A stretch of 64,000 nucleotides of DNA from Prosopocoilus inquinatus (taxonomy: Eukaryota; Arthropoda; Insecta; Coleoptera; Lucanidae): positions 58,576,101 to 58,640,100 of the forward strand of contig CM069872.1 in NCBI GenBank assembly GCA_036172665.1. The letters run 5' to 3'. The position numbers and the translations under genes are program-made. Positions within the stretch are counted from its first letter, which is position 1. Each line of letters starts with the position of its first letter. Under the pieces are notes generated by a model that did no database searches, had not been told where the DNA came from, and worked only from the letters and a program-made list of their open reading frames with translations. Shown here piece after piece: positions 37,601 through 49,694 of the stretch.

Positions 37601-40546
37601 GCAAATCGAATTGCCTCGTGCTCATCTGATTGTGATTGTCTAGCAAGATGAGACGATAACTCGAATTAATCTACATTTGTAAAATGGCGTACATTCATGC
37701 AATTGGTAATTCAGGAATAGACTATTTAAACGTTGCCATTTTCAAAGTTGGATTCGGTTTAATTAATTGGACCACCTTCAAAGGGTTTCTCTCTTTCTCT
37801 CTGCGTAGGACGTTGTGTTAATTCGAAGCAAGTAAATCGTTTCAGATATGCATTTCCATTCGTAATTTCCAAGCCGTCTGGAGTCTTTAATGAGCACAAA
37901 GCCCCCAGGTGTTTTAATCAAGCACTCTCTTTATCGTTCCGTCTTGTGAATGAATAGACGAGGATTAACTTGGCGAGTTAGTGTTGAATTGAATCTGAGT
38001 ACATACTTCCTTTATCAAGATTTTTCTATGAGAGACGGAAAATTATATTTATGGTCCATTTTGTTTGTTTCCTTTTTCTACAATTTTGTACTTTCCTTCC
38101 GTGATCATTATTATGGTTTACTACTTGGTGACTTCCGGGTTTTATTTCTTTGCATTAATATTTTCATCAATATTTAATCAGAATACCCACTAACCCTAAT
38201 TGGAAAATTAGGAGAAAAATGTCGGGGAAGAGGCGAGGAATTTTCTTTCTCTTTAATACAAAAATCGGTGAAATTAATTGAAGAAGAACTGGAAAAAAAA
38301 GTGGAAAATTGTAATTGGTTTGAATATTAAAGAAAGGAAAATCGCATAATCTGAGTGATTTCAGAAAAAGTTCTTGGCAGAAAATATTCGTAGCGCCTTC
38401 AATATAGGCAACTCCATAAACGACTGTGTATATTCAGTTGCCTATACTAAAGGCCGATTTCTTAGTCATAGGAAAACAATTATTTTTATTACTACGGCAA
38501 TAAACAGAAGATTAAAATTAAGTTACGACTGAGAAAGCGGCCCAATTCAAATTTCTAAAAGAAAATGTTTGTTAAATATACTGACATGTTATAAAAATTA
38601 ATTCTGATTTTTGAAAGTGCAGCTGAATTAAAAAAAAAAAGACGCGAAATGATTCTTGTTGTTCTATCTGTCAATTAATTGTCTGACATTATTGCCTCCT
38701 ATCAGAAATTTTCTGTCCCTTATTTATTTGAAATCTGTTGTCTGTTGCTATGGTAACGACCGATCATAAAGCTTTATGATTGGTCGTTACCATGACAACG
38801 GCACTCAATACAGAATCATGGTCCCTAATAATTAATACTGATCTTGTATTTTGACAAGAGGCTTCTGTTAAGTTCCGCTTAAAAAATAGAGTGCCCGATG
38901 AAATTTGAACAGAAGGAAGAGTCGCTGCAATTTTTCTGTTTTACGTTTTGACAGAAACATAACCTCAATGGAAGCTTGATTTACCAAATTTAGGTTAGGT
39001 AAAAATGTGAGATAAGTCAAATTCTTGCCCACATGAGAATCAAATTAGTAATTTTTGTACGTGTTTACTATTTTGTTTTCTCTGAATCGGGACGATTTTA
39101 AACATTAAAAAAAAAACAGGAAAATCCCGTAATCTCAATTTGTCAAAAGTTATTGGACAAAAAATTTTTTTTTTACCGCCTGTTGTGCAGGCAACCGCAT
39201 ATACTTCCCGAGTTCTTTGGTTTGTCTATTCTATGTCTTGTTGTTTATTGTAATTTATTTATTTTCCACACGCATTAGAATTAATTTTTGTACGTGTACT
39301 ATTCCTTTTCTGAGTCGGGAAAGTTTTAAACAATTAATAATTAGGGAAATCACATAATCCCAATTTGTAAAAGTTGCTCGGCAAAAATGTTTCTTTGACC
39401 GCCTGTAGTGCAGGCAACCACATAAACTCCTCCTTCTTTAGTTTGCCTATACTATGACTTTTGTGGTTTATGAAAAAAAAAATCTGATTTAAAATTTTCT
39501 CCCCTTTTGGGAAATGAAAATGAAAACAAAATTAAATTAGTAAGTTCTGTACACTGTTTTCTTTTTTTTGAAAAAGAAATGGAAAACTTTAAATATGTAA
39601 AAACTAACTAGTAAGGTTGCAAAATGGAAGAGTCGGGGAATATATCTGGGAAAGTCTGAAATGTTTCTTTTTTTTTGAGTTCGTGTTAATTAACGCAAAT
39701 AATCTTTCTCGCGGCCGCTTTATTATTATTATTCTTTGAGGGGTTTCGGTTTTCGTTGGGGTTTGTTCGGGACTTAATTAATTACGTCGGAAGTCACGTT
39801 GTTACTACTATTAGTTTCTTAAAGGTCAGAAAGTATTGTTTGAGGTGCGCCAGGAAAATCGGGTTTCAGATCTGCCCGCGTGAAAGAAACGTGATTAATG
39901 AACTCGTTTTTAAATGTCTGGGGCGTTGACGCGTTATGAAGGTTAAAAGTGATGAGAAAGAGAAATGAAGTGAAGGCCGCGTAGACTCGCGAGGCGAAAA
40001 ACAGTAGGCGATTACAGTTTCCTGTAATTTTTCTTTCTCTAAAATGCAAAAAAATAAGCAACTGTCTAAGTACCTCTTCACAGATTTTACAAAAAAAAAA
40101 AAAAAAATGCATTCTGCGTATTAAACTTGAAGCCTTTCAAAATTCTTAAGTATCACTTGCAAAGCCGTGTTTAAACAGTGTTATTTCGGAGAAAGAAAAA
40201 TTACAGGAAACTGTAATTGTCTACTATTTTTTTTGCTTTCGACTGTTTTATTTTTCAATTCAAATTTTTAATCAACTGGAATTGATGGCATATTTTCTGA
40301 AATTGTAAACTAATTCCGTGACGGTTGTATTATTTAATTCACATGATTCAACCCTCCAAATCTCTTTCGATTGAACCGAGATCGCGAATAAATTAGTTTC
40401 GTGTCCTTACACGCATCGCAATTAGCTTTAAATCCACTCGCCCGTTCGGGCAACACGTTTTGCTCGTCCCGAAATCAAAATTCATTCCCGGCGAGAATTT
40501 ATGGAAATCCAAGTCGATCAAATTTGTCAACGGTAGTAATTAATAC

Positions 40547-40589
<43 letters not shown>

Positions 40590-43500
40590 TTGGTCCTCTA
40601 CATTACAAATTTTTTCACGTTTAGTAAATTACGGTCGAATTTACTGCAACTCACCGCACGCAAGAAAGTAAGTAGGTACGGAAATGCTAAAGAACGTGTT
40701 CATTCCAGTAAACGACAGTTAACCCTTATCGTTTAATTTCGCCTTAAAATGCAAATTGAATTTGCGAGCTTTCATGTTTAAATTTGAATTCTGTTTTCTT
40801 TTTTTTGTTTTGCTTAAAAAAAAATGTATTGTATCCACATTTCGCAACGGGATTTTCTCGTTCGTTCCGTTTGGTTTGTTGTTTATACATATATTTTTCG
40901 TGTATGGAAAGATTCCTATTTTACAGCAAAAATAACTGAAATTAAAAATACGCACCCACCTAAAACAATTTGAGTTGAATTTAGGTGGATCGAATCGACT
41001 TGACATTACATAATTTCGGGCCACCATTTTATTTCGGACTCACGTCGACAATAAACTGCAAATAATTTAATTCTATTTCCGTCCGCGCTTGTTTGATCAA
41101 TGAAAACCGAATTCTTGTATTCGCGAGAATTAAGAAAGAAACTTCTTTTCCTGGGCGTTTACCGAAACCGAATTCATTTTTCCTTTTTTTTTCTTCCATC
41201 CACTTTCGACGTTTTCTGTTAATTTTCGTTTTATGTTTGATTGGCGTGTGCGTACGTAGTTTAAAGAAAAGTTGATTTTCTTTTTCCACGTCCACCCTTG
41301 ATTAACATACAAAGAAAAATACCAGACAGTTACAGTTTCCTGTAATTTTTCTTTCTCTAAAACGTCACTGTTTAAAAATACGTGCGTATAATATCATTTT
41401 CTTTCGTCTTTTGTTTCTCTTTCTCTTTCGTTTTTGTTTTTTGTTTTAAGGAATTGATGTTTTACTGTTACATTTCATTCTCGGTTCGTTTGTTTCGTTA
41501 CCGGCCAGTTTCTTGACTTGCTTCCGGCTTTTTCATTTGTTTTTCTTGTCTGTCCATTCTTCTGCTAATTTTTTTCCTATTTTTCGCACTTTTCTCTCGA
41601 ATTGGATCTCGCATTTTATTGTAACCGGTTCTCTATTGATTTTGTTTTTATTTGCAAAAACTTGCGATTTTCATTTTTTTTGTCCACTTTCGTATCGTGA
41701 CGCTTCTGTTTTTTTTTTTTTAATTCAACTTTCATATTTCTCTTTTTTTGTTTATTTGTATCAAATTGATTTTTCACATTTTTTACAGTTGTCTTTTGTT
41801 TCTTACTAGTTGGTTTTTTTAATTTTTCGCCTGGAGATTCATTTGTTTTTTTTTGTTTAATTGAATTGATTTTTCGCATTTCATTGTCGCTCTTTCGAAG
41901 TTTATCGTTTTTCATTTGTTCTGTGTCCATCTCAGTTGTGATCTTTTATTTTATGGGACAGTATTTCGTCGTTCCTTTTTTTTTTATTTTTTATCGTATT
42001 TTTGTTCACTGTATTACAGTTCGTCGTTTTTCATTTGTTTTGTGTCAATCACAGTTGTGATCTTCTTTTGTTGCATGCATTTCTTTTTTCGGTTTTCGGT
42101 GTTATTGTTCGTTGTGTTCTAGTTCATCGTTTTTCATTTGTTTTGTGCCAATCATGGTTGCGATCTTCTTTTGTTTTATGCATTCCTGTTTTCGTTTTTT
42201 ATCCTGTTATCGTTCGTTGCATTATAGTTCATTGTTTTTCATTTGTTTGAAGTCAATCACAGTTGTAATCCTCTTTTGTTTCATGCACTGTGTTTCGTTG
42301 TTCGTTTCTTTTTGTTTTTTTTTTCTTTCGTTTTTTCGTTCATTGTATTATAGTTCATCGTTTTTCATTTGCTTTGTGTCAATCACAGTTGTGATCTTCT
42401 TTTGTTTTACGCACTGTGTGTCGTCGTTCGTTTCTTTTTTCGCTTTTCTTTTATCGTGTCATTGACTTTTATAGTTAATTGTGATTCTGATTCGTCCGGA
42501 AAGCTTTCGTTCCAGCTTGGTGTTGTCGATCTTCTTTTGTTTCTTTTTTTTTTTCGCTTTTCATGCCTTGTTTTTGTATTTCGTTGCGGTTTCTCTTTTG
42601 TTTCTGATTTTTTGGAGGTTACTTTCCTTTTTTTTTTTTTTAATTCGTTTTCATTTCTGATATTCCAAACGGGCGATTTTTTATTTTGTTTTTTCTTTGT
42701 TTTTTCTTTGTCTTTCTCATTATTCGCATATCTTTGTTCTTTGCTTGAATTTTTTTTGTTCCTTTCTGCTCCTAGTTTTAGCAAGAATTAGAAACAAAAA
42801 AAAAGAAAAGTTCACCTTGACAACTGCCAACTACCCATTAATTACCCGTTATTGATACGATTAATTAGCGATTCGTTTTTGTTTTGTTTTTATCACTGCA
42901 CGGACAATTTCAAGCTGTTTTATTATTACAGATTTTTTTTAAAAATATTTCTACTAATATTTCAAAAAATGTAATAACTACAATTAATTAATATATATTT
43001 TTTTTATATTTCTGAGTTTGGCGCAATTGGGCTACTTTTTGTAATACTATGGCCACGGCCGTCTGAATTGATGTCATGTGCGGCCAGTCCAATTCGCCTA
43101 AAAATTTGTTCCAGTAAAGCAAGCCGTGGAACGTGTCAATTAGCGCCCTCTCATACTCATTCTCATTAATTAGTTGTTACCATGGTTACGACACCGACGT
43201 TTATTTTGATTAAAGGCGAATTAACATTACTCATAACCAAAAAATTTCAAGATGACAGTAATTTTGACACTCGTTTTGAATTTGAGGACGCCACTTGAGA
43301 GACGCTTTTCATTTTTTCTCTTTGGATTTCTTTTTTTTTTTTGTTGGAGAGACGCTAAGCATTATATTTAATTCTCGCAGAAGTAGCTTTCGTGCAGTAT
43401 CTTTTTGTTTATCTGATGTGGATATGCTGCTTGCTGCTACACGTGAGCGATGAAGCTTCCTGCAATGTATGCAAATTGAGCCATTTAATGGATTATACAG

Positions 43501-46500
43501 GGCGGCAACTAACGAGCCCATCGCATGATTTGTTATTCTATTAATTTGTGAGCCCCCCCGGACAGGGATGAAGAGTGACGAGTCACCATGACCTAACAGT
43601 TTTCGTCAAAAATCCCTCTCGCGTTATGAAATTTCCTACGTAGCCATTTTTTTTTTATGATCTGAATATTTCTTTATAATGAAGAAGGCGGGCGAAGCTG
43701 TTAACATGAAGACACAGGGGGGGAAATTCCGTGCACTTATTGCATCCATCGTCACGAGTAAAACTCCGAAACTGATCGCGGAATCGCGTGCTGCAGATTT
43801 AATTTCATTTGCATAACGTTCGAGCGGTGAATTATTCAACATTTGCACGCGCAACTAAGTCTCTGTATTAGTTTTAAATCACGTAACGATGGCCGATTTT
43901 CTCAGTGACGTACCGGGTAAGATTGCAAATGGGCCCCCCTCACACTTCACAGAAAATATTAAAAACGAGGTGAGGCAACGCCGTCTTCAAAAACAGGCCT
44001 GTGTCATCGCGTAGCAATATCAGATCTCAGGGTATTATCCAGTTTTCGGGAACTGCGACGCAAACGTTTCCGTTCTGTATTCAAACCGTTAAATTTAAAG
44101 GGGTGTTAAATTTTGTTGCTACGGTAACAACCAATGATGGAACTGCATTCTGAATTTTAAAGGACTTCTAAATTTTAACAGCCCGTTAATAAGTTACAGA
44201 ATCCGCCCTTAAGATGACTTGAAATGGTAAATTTCTGTGCCGTACCACAATTCAGATTAAACGGTTTTCATGTCAGGATATTCGCCCACCCAATGAATCA
44301 GGCCTGTGCGAAGTGGGTGCTGATTGAGGGACCCCTCAATATTTTAAGAGAAACGGTAAATTTTTGTGCTGTATTACAATTCAGATTAAAGAATTTTCAC
44401 GTCAGGGTATTCACCTACCTAATGAAACAGGCCTGTAGGAAGTGGGCGCTGGTTGATGGAATCCAGACCCAGTCCGCCACTGAACATTCTGGAAAGTGAA
44501 GTTTTGCGTCGTGGAAAATTTTTAAGGATCGCGTGCGCTCGTAATTTTGAGCCTTGGTAATTTATGGTCGCCGTTTAAACTCGAATAACAAATGTCGCTT
44601 CAAGATGTGTGTGTTTGATACCTGGAATTTGTGCGTGTTTTATACTTTACGGTTTGTAAGGGGGGCGATAATATTTGCTATTTATTTTCGTTTTCAAATA
44701 AAAAAAAAAAATTAATCCGGGGGCACCCTTTACTATATTTAAAAGCCTACGACGACGTCATGAATATTAGATACCGTTGTTAAGTTTTTTTTTTTTTTTT
44801 ATTTTGGAAAAATTATTTATACAGTGGCACCGATTGAATCGATGAGCGCATAATCGTGTTCAGCCCGAATTTACTGTGTTGAGAAAACAACAAATATTTT
44901 TCTCTAGATTTTTATTTTAAGTAATTATTGGCTTCAGGAGGCTTCAGATTTTTTTATCTGAAAGAATTCTAAGCCAATAATTCATTTAAAATGAAAATCT
45001 ATAAACACAGTAAATTTGGACTGAACACGATTATGCACTCGTCGATTCAATTGTTTTCGTGGATTTCGCATACTTTAGCTGCTTTCAACTCTCCAAAAGT
45101 ACGCAAAAATTTCCTTAAATTGCCCATACCTTCACTGGGTCTTCCCTTTGTGTTTAGTTTATTCCTATTGGCATTTTTGTAACCTTCATCTTTTTTCTGT
45201 GTCATAACCATCTTGTTCTTTACGTTCTGATGCTGTTTTATGGTGGGTTCTCCGTTCAAACTTTTTGGTTCTTCTTTTGGTCGTCTCAAAACCATCCTCG
45301 GCCTTATTTTTTCTTTCATTTTTTCCTCAAAATTCTTTTCGCTCACATCTAATCCATCCTCTCTCCTTTCTTCTTTTCTAACATCTTTATTAAATCATTC
45401 GTGACTTCATCGAACCAGCGTTTGTTGGACTTTTTCCTTCCTTCATCTTGTGTTAATTTCCTCTTGGTTTCCCCCAATTAACCGTTTGCGTTTTTTTTTT
45501 CTGCGTGTCTTAGTCACCTTATTCTTTTGGGGCTCTGATTGCCAATCTATTTGAAGCAGGGGTTGCGGGGATTTCAAAGGAACCCGGCGCTAAGACGTCA
45601 TAGACGCCTGTGCGAAGCTCACAGTAAAAATTCTTGATTTCTGAAGAGGTTCACGCTGAAAAATTATGAAGGGAAAAACACTCAACGTTTCGCTATTGAT
45701 TAACGTATAGTTAGCATTGTATGCTGTATGTAACTATAGCAACGCCCGAAATGTCCTAAGTCTGCGATGACTAAATGTTTTGTGATATTATTGTTTCTTC
45801 TGTTTTCAGATTTTATCAAACCGTCCCGTAAGTATGGTACTAGACATTTCCGATCTGAAAACGGCGTGGCAAGAAAGCGATTTCATAACGGACTGCCTCT
45901 GCTGGCACAACGTATATCGGCAGAGGCACTCTTCGCCGCCCCTAACCATGTCATCCGAGGTACGGGCCTTGACACCTCCCCACCTCCCGTTTCAGTTAAA
46001 ATCCACGGCGATTTTTTTCTTTTTTTTTTAGCTGTGCTACCTCGCGCAGACCTGGGCCAACCACCTCGCTCACACGAACAGGTTTTATTACCGGAACGAC
46101 AAAGACATCGGCCAGAATTTGTTCTGTCGGCCTTCGAACACCCTCCAGAAAGATGTTTCAGGTCAGCAGCTTTATTGAATTTTCTTAGATCGAGCTTTTG
46201 CCTCGGGCCGATAAAAATTTGAAATTTTTCTTGTCAGCAGTACACATTAAGCAGTTTATGTTAAAATAAATTAAAAAAATATATACTTTTAGTATTATTA
46301 TTAATAAAATAGGCTGGACAGAAATGGTGGAGGCGCCGTATTTTTTTTTTTTTTTAAATTAATTACTTTGTGAACTTTACTCGAGAACGTAAGTTCAAAG
46401 TTAATTAAATAAAATAATTGAATTATTGTTTATAGTCGGCGAGCATATTAAGTTGTGCATTAATTCGTTTTGTAATTCGTTTCTTTTGCTTGAAAGTTCC

Positions 46501-48217
46501 TTTAAGAGCAGGCTCAATTGGGGGGTGAAAAGGGAATAAATCGTTTCACTTGAAACTCACCACCAATTGTTAAAGAAACGAAGTGTTCGCTTAAAATTGA
46601 TGAATCTTCGAGAATTGTCCGCAGCGCGTTCCACTCTTACAGGCAAAGCGCGCTACATTCCCTTAATGATGACGTCGGACACACGTTGCGTTGATGAACG
46701 CTTAAAATCCAAAGCAATTTTTACATTATATGTTCAGTTTTATAAAAAAAAGTCACACCACGGTACGTACGGGGCATTATAAATAAACAGAAGTGTATTT
46801 ACTAACACGTCATGCGTCTGACGTCATCATTAACTAATGACGTGCAACGGAATGCAGCGCGCCTTGCCCGTAGATGCGGTGGATCCGTTCAGGAATAAGA
46901 AAGAGCGCGCTCCGGGTAATCACACAACATAAGTGATTTTGTACATTTTGCTTTGCGCTTCCGTTTTAAAAATCCAAAGGGCTTTCGCGATATAGTTTCT
47001 GAACGCGCTCCAGTACAGGCCTTATCGAGAATTCAGAAGGAAAAAGATAGCTTCATTGAGAAACCATGAAAGATAGAAAGGCATAGCCATACTTCTAACT
47101 AAGGTTGGAACGCGCTATAGAATGAACGTCTGTGTCGACTGGAATCGCATTTGTTTTGTTGGTGGCCTATCCACAAGGATGTTAGCCCGTTTTGCAAAAC
47201 AATATTTCCTTTTATTTTATTTATTTATTGATTGAGTGCGTTATTTTATTTTATCTTATTGATGATTGACCGGTGATTTAATTTAGGAATAAAAATCTTG
47301 ATTCTCGGTCATTGATTTATTCTCTTACATAACGTTTTCAAACCCGGCCGGGTTCGGATTTTTTCATTTCCAAATTTATTTTATCTAGAAGATCAAGTCG
47401 TGAGCATTCTTTTGTGAGGTGAGGTTTAATAAGATCGAAACAAACGTTTTAATTTCACAGGACAAGAAGTGGCGACGTACTGGTACAGTGCCGTTCGTCA
47501 GTACGACTACGGCAAAGAACCGGACGTCCTGCACGCGAACGTAAACGCAGGCAAGTATTAATTAATTAAATAATTAATTGAATTTTTTGCAATCCAGAAA
47601 TCGTCGAGACATTTCACGCCGCTCTCATTTTTTTCTTCATCAGTTTAAAAGCCCGGCGGTTCTTGAGCGAGCGCAATCGATAATGAAAATTTCTTTTCCC
47701 TTCTTTCTGCCCCGACAAAGCAACCCTTATAAATATCACATCGCATCCCATCTGACTGGTGGGTAATGGATTTGCTGCGAAAGTGGCATGTTGCATCCTG
47801 CGAAGCGAAACAGTCTCAACCATCCCCCCCGATTTCAAAACCAATTTGTATACTACACGTTCGCTCAAGTCGAGTAGGTGGTTTAAAAATAAAATAAAAT
47901 AAAAGTTTGTAATGTGACAGCTGAGTATAATCACATTTCAGGAGTTACCTGTTTGTTTGTTGTTATTTTCAGGGCATTTCACTCAACTGGTGTGGGCGAG
48001 TTCGCGCCACTTCGGCGTGGGAAAAGCTTCCTCCCGTTCCGGTAAGATAGTGGTCGTGGCGCATTATGCTCCCGCAGGCAACATTTCCGGAGCGTACAAG
48101 TACAACGTCCTTCCTCCGGTTTCCGAGTGCCCCGCTCTACCGCACCGACCGCACTTTATCATTTCCTCCGAGAGCACGGAAACGGAATCCACGACGAACA
48201 CGTCCAGCAGCACCTGA
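34684..48217 (+). CDS. CAP-domain protein, GAPR-1/GLIPR2-like, with N-terminal extension
   Basis: Exons: 34684-35019, 45810-45959, 46032-46161, 47461-47550 and 47973-48217, all in phase; 316 residues. The CAP domain starts near residue 121: LKTAWQESDF, CLCWHNVYRQRHSSPPL, LAQTWANHLA, DIGQNLFC, then CAP signature 1 (HFTQLVWASSRHFGVGKA) and signature 2 (VVVAHYAPAGN). The tail is Ser/Thr-rich. No signal peptide or membrane segment is seen, as expected for the cytosolic, Golgi-associated GLIPR2 branch. The usual GEN motif reads GQN, so one glutamate of the His/Glu cavity is missing. Intron 4 (47551-47972) begins GC (acgcag then gcaagt), a GC-AG intron. The first exon (112 basic residues, unknown fold) joins in phase 0 over a 10.8-kb intron. 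A shorter form could start at the ATG at 45834, so the CAP exons are certain but the 5' exon is inferred. Confidence 0.85.
38200..39660. mobile_element. three partial hairpin-element copies
   Basis: Hairpins at 38405-38444 (taggcaac ... gttgccta), 39188-39228 and 39411-39449 (caggcaacc ... gtttgccta) are flanked by family sequence such as ggaaaatcgcataatctgag and tcgggaa(a)g-tttaaac. Stems are decayed in the last two. Confidence 0.65.
38744..38799. repeat. spacer-less 56-bp palindrome with X-box-like ends
   Basis: The arms 38744-38771 and 38772-38799 meet at ataaag/ctttat with only three mismatches. Each arm contains gttgctatggtaac or gttaccatgacaac, close to the RFX X-box consensus. A related gttgctacggtaac is at 44119. 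Confidence 0.8.
40003..40225. mobile_element. inverted-repeat element with TTACAGTTTCCTGTAA ends
   Basis: The left arm 40003-40044 and right arm 40182-40225 are inverse copies (attacagtttcctgtaattt then ttctttctct). A solitary arm lies at 41324-41365. Each arm also contains its own short palindrome. Confidence 0.7.
40551..40586. repeat. (AT)n microsatellite
   Basis: About 18 uninterrupted AT dinucleotides. Confidence 0.98.
41400..42780. repeat. pyrimidine-rich minisatellite tract
   Basis: The plus strand is extremely T/C-rich. Between about 41895 and 42440 five units of ~100-125 bp share tcatcgtttttcatttgttt, gtcaatcacagttgtgatct and cttttgtttta. Long ORFs on both strands (Phe/Ser/Cys-rich on plus, Lys/Arg-rich on minus) result from this composition and are not genes. 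Confidence 0.8.
43977..44480. repeat. dispersed repeat with internal duplication (copy 1)
   Basis: Begins caacgccgtcttcaaaaaca and contains two ~130-bp units (about 44224-44330 and 44355-44465) sharing acaattcagattaaa, caggcctgt-gaagtgggygctg. A second copy of the family lies at 49695-50095. Confidence 0.7.
44832..45052. repeat. long palindrome, ~95-120-bp arms
   Basis: The centre is near 44956 (cttcagat, T run, atctgaaag). Outer parts pair gattgaatcgatgagcgcat with the inverse of atgcactcgtcgattcaat. The left arm is longer because of a local duplication of ggcttcag. The left flank carries an acagtgg motif. Confidence 0.82.
45047..45478 (-). pseudogene. possible decayed coding fragment, family unknown
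   Basis: The minus strand reads GETKRKLTQDEGRKKSNKRW then FDEVTNDLIKMLEKKKG to a stop, and after a frame change LDVSEKNFEEKMKEKIRPRM and onward for about 100 residues to a TGA. The KRWFDE-type stretch looks like protein from a decayed mobile element, but I cannot assign a family. It lies inside the CAP-gene intron, on the opposite strand. Confidence 0.25.
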
Positions 48218-49694
48218 TAACACTCGTCGAGCTTTTGGACCGTCGCTAAAACAAAACAAAAAAAATCAAAAGAGAATAGATGAAAATATTCAATTTTGTA
48301 GTAGGTAGTTAAAGGCCTGTAGGAAGCGGTTTTGAAAAAAAAAAAAAAAGCACCTACCTGGATAAGCATTTTGGAAAAGCGAAAAACGAGAAACAGAAAA
48401 AATAACATAAATAGAATCGAGCGACCTGTTTTAGCTTCGGGGTTTTTGTTTTTGGAATCATGGAAGCTTAGGGTTTAATTGTCTTCCGGGAATGTGCCAA
48501 TTGTTCGCCACGGTTTTCAGAAAAAAATTTCCGTTGTTCTTCAAACTCCCTAGTGAATTGGACCTAAGGCCTAATTAAGAAAGCAGATTATCTTCAAAAA
48601 AGTGGGGCCTTTTCTTCTTACGGGGGCCTAATACAGAGTGATTTTGGATTTTTTCCCCCATGTTGAATCGAGGCCTCTTCATTTCATCGTTTTGAATCAA
48701 GGTTTCAAACAAAAAAACGCAGTACTTACAGTCAGTTTCCGATCGTTTAAAAAATCGTGTTTCATTTCCTTCTCTATGCTTCTTTTTTTAAGCCAAGTAA
48801 CAATCTCAAAAAAAGAAAATAACGTTTCCCCCATTAAATTGTGGTAGTATTATTAATCACGGCGCCGAACGCAGCGCAGACAATCAATGGAAGAGGGAGT
48901 CACCAGACATTTCTTTATTATCTGATTGTACAAACAAGAAATGTAAATTTGTGTTTTTTTTTTTAATTCATTTCACTCTATTGTTTTAAGTTCAAACAAA
49001 TAGTAAAGCAAGCAGATTTTTATTTTATTCTATCTTTTTAATATACCTACAAAACGAATCTGAACCGAACTTAATTAATACGTAATTATCTTGGTCCTAA
49101 TAATTTTTTTTTAGTGTACTCGGCCTTCAAACTGTCTCACATTTCTCATAGCAATGCGTAAATGTAAATAACACGTTACATCCCCTGAAGTATGTCCATT
49201 ACTAATTGCCCTAATTGGAACAATCAAACATTGTAATTCGTCCAAGTAGCCCTTAAACTATAAAGCCTGTTCACCATACTTTTAGGTGTAGATAGAACTT
49301 ACTGTATCCTGTCTGTAGCAGCGTCTAAATGCACACTCTTATTATAAACTAACCGTATCTGTAATACTAATAATTCCTTCCTATATTGTATATTTATAAC
49401 AGGCCATGATGCTTTAGATAATTTTATACTTTGCTACTATTAGAATATCGTGGTTGGTAAGTATATACGTGTAGATGATCGTAAGTAAGAAAAAAATAAA
49501 TAAATGTCCCAGTTTACAGATCATTTCATAAAAGCAGAGATTTAAAACTTTAAAACTTGAAAGATGATTCCATGAAATGATAAGTAAACGTTAATTATTT
49601 GTAGAGGTTGCAGGATGTACTTATAAAATGGAATCGACGTGGAATATTATTTGTAAGAAGACGAATAATCTATGACGTAGATTTCGTGGTAGAT
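48218..49694. other. CAP-gene 3' flank, no further gene seen
   Basis: Probable 3' UTR then AT-rich intergenic DNA. aggcctgtaggaagcgg (48313-48329) is a fragment of the repeat found at 43977 and 49695. An AATAAATAAA lies near 49495. Confidence 0.45.

Larger units (their letters stand above)
35020..45809 (+). other. 10.8-kb presumed intron of the CAP gene, repeat-filled
   Basis: No additional exon of the CAP gene and no independent gene could be supported. It holds two copies of a cacttagtggagacggcgtg-type repeat (about 35685 and 36137), a TATACAGGGTG end (35612), three hairpin elements (38405-38444, 39188-39228, 39411-39449), an AT microsatellite, a pyrimidine-rich minisatellite and several palindromes listed separately. 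Confidence 0.55.

Noticed and set aside
41513..42791. Overlapping long ORFs on both strands
   Set aside because: They arise from the T/C-biased tandem tract; products are Phe/Ser/Cys-rich or Lys/Arg-rich low-complexity strings without domains.
45767..46222. 151-residue plus-strand ORF over the CAP exons
   Set aside because: It is an out-of-frame reading across a real exon-intron-exon; the CAP signatures are in another frame with good splice sites.
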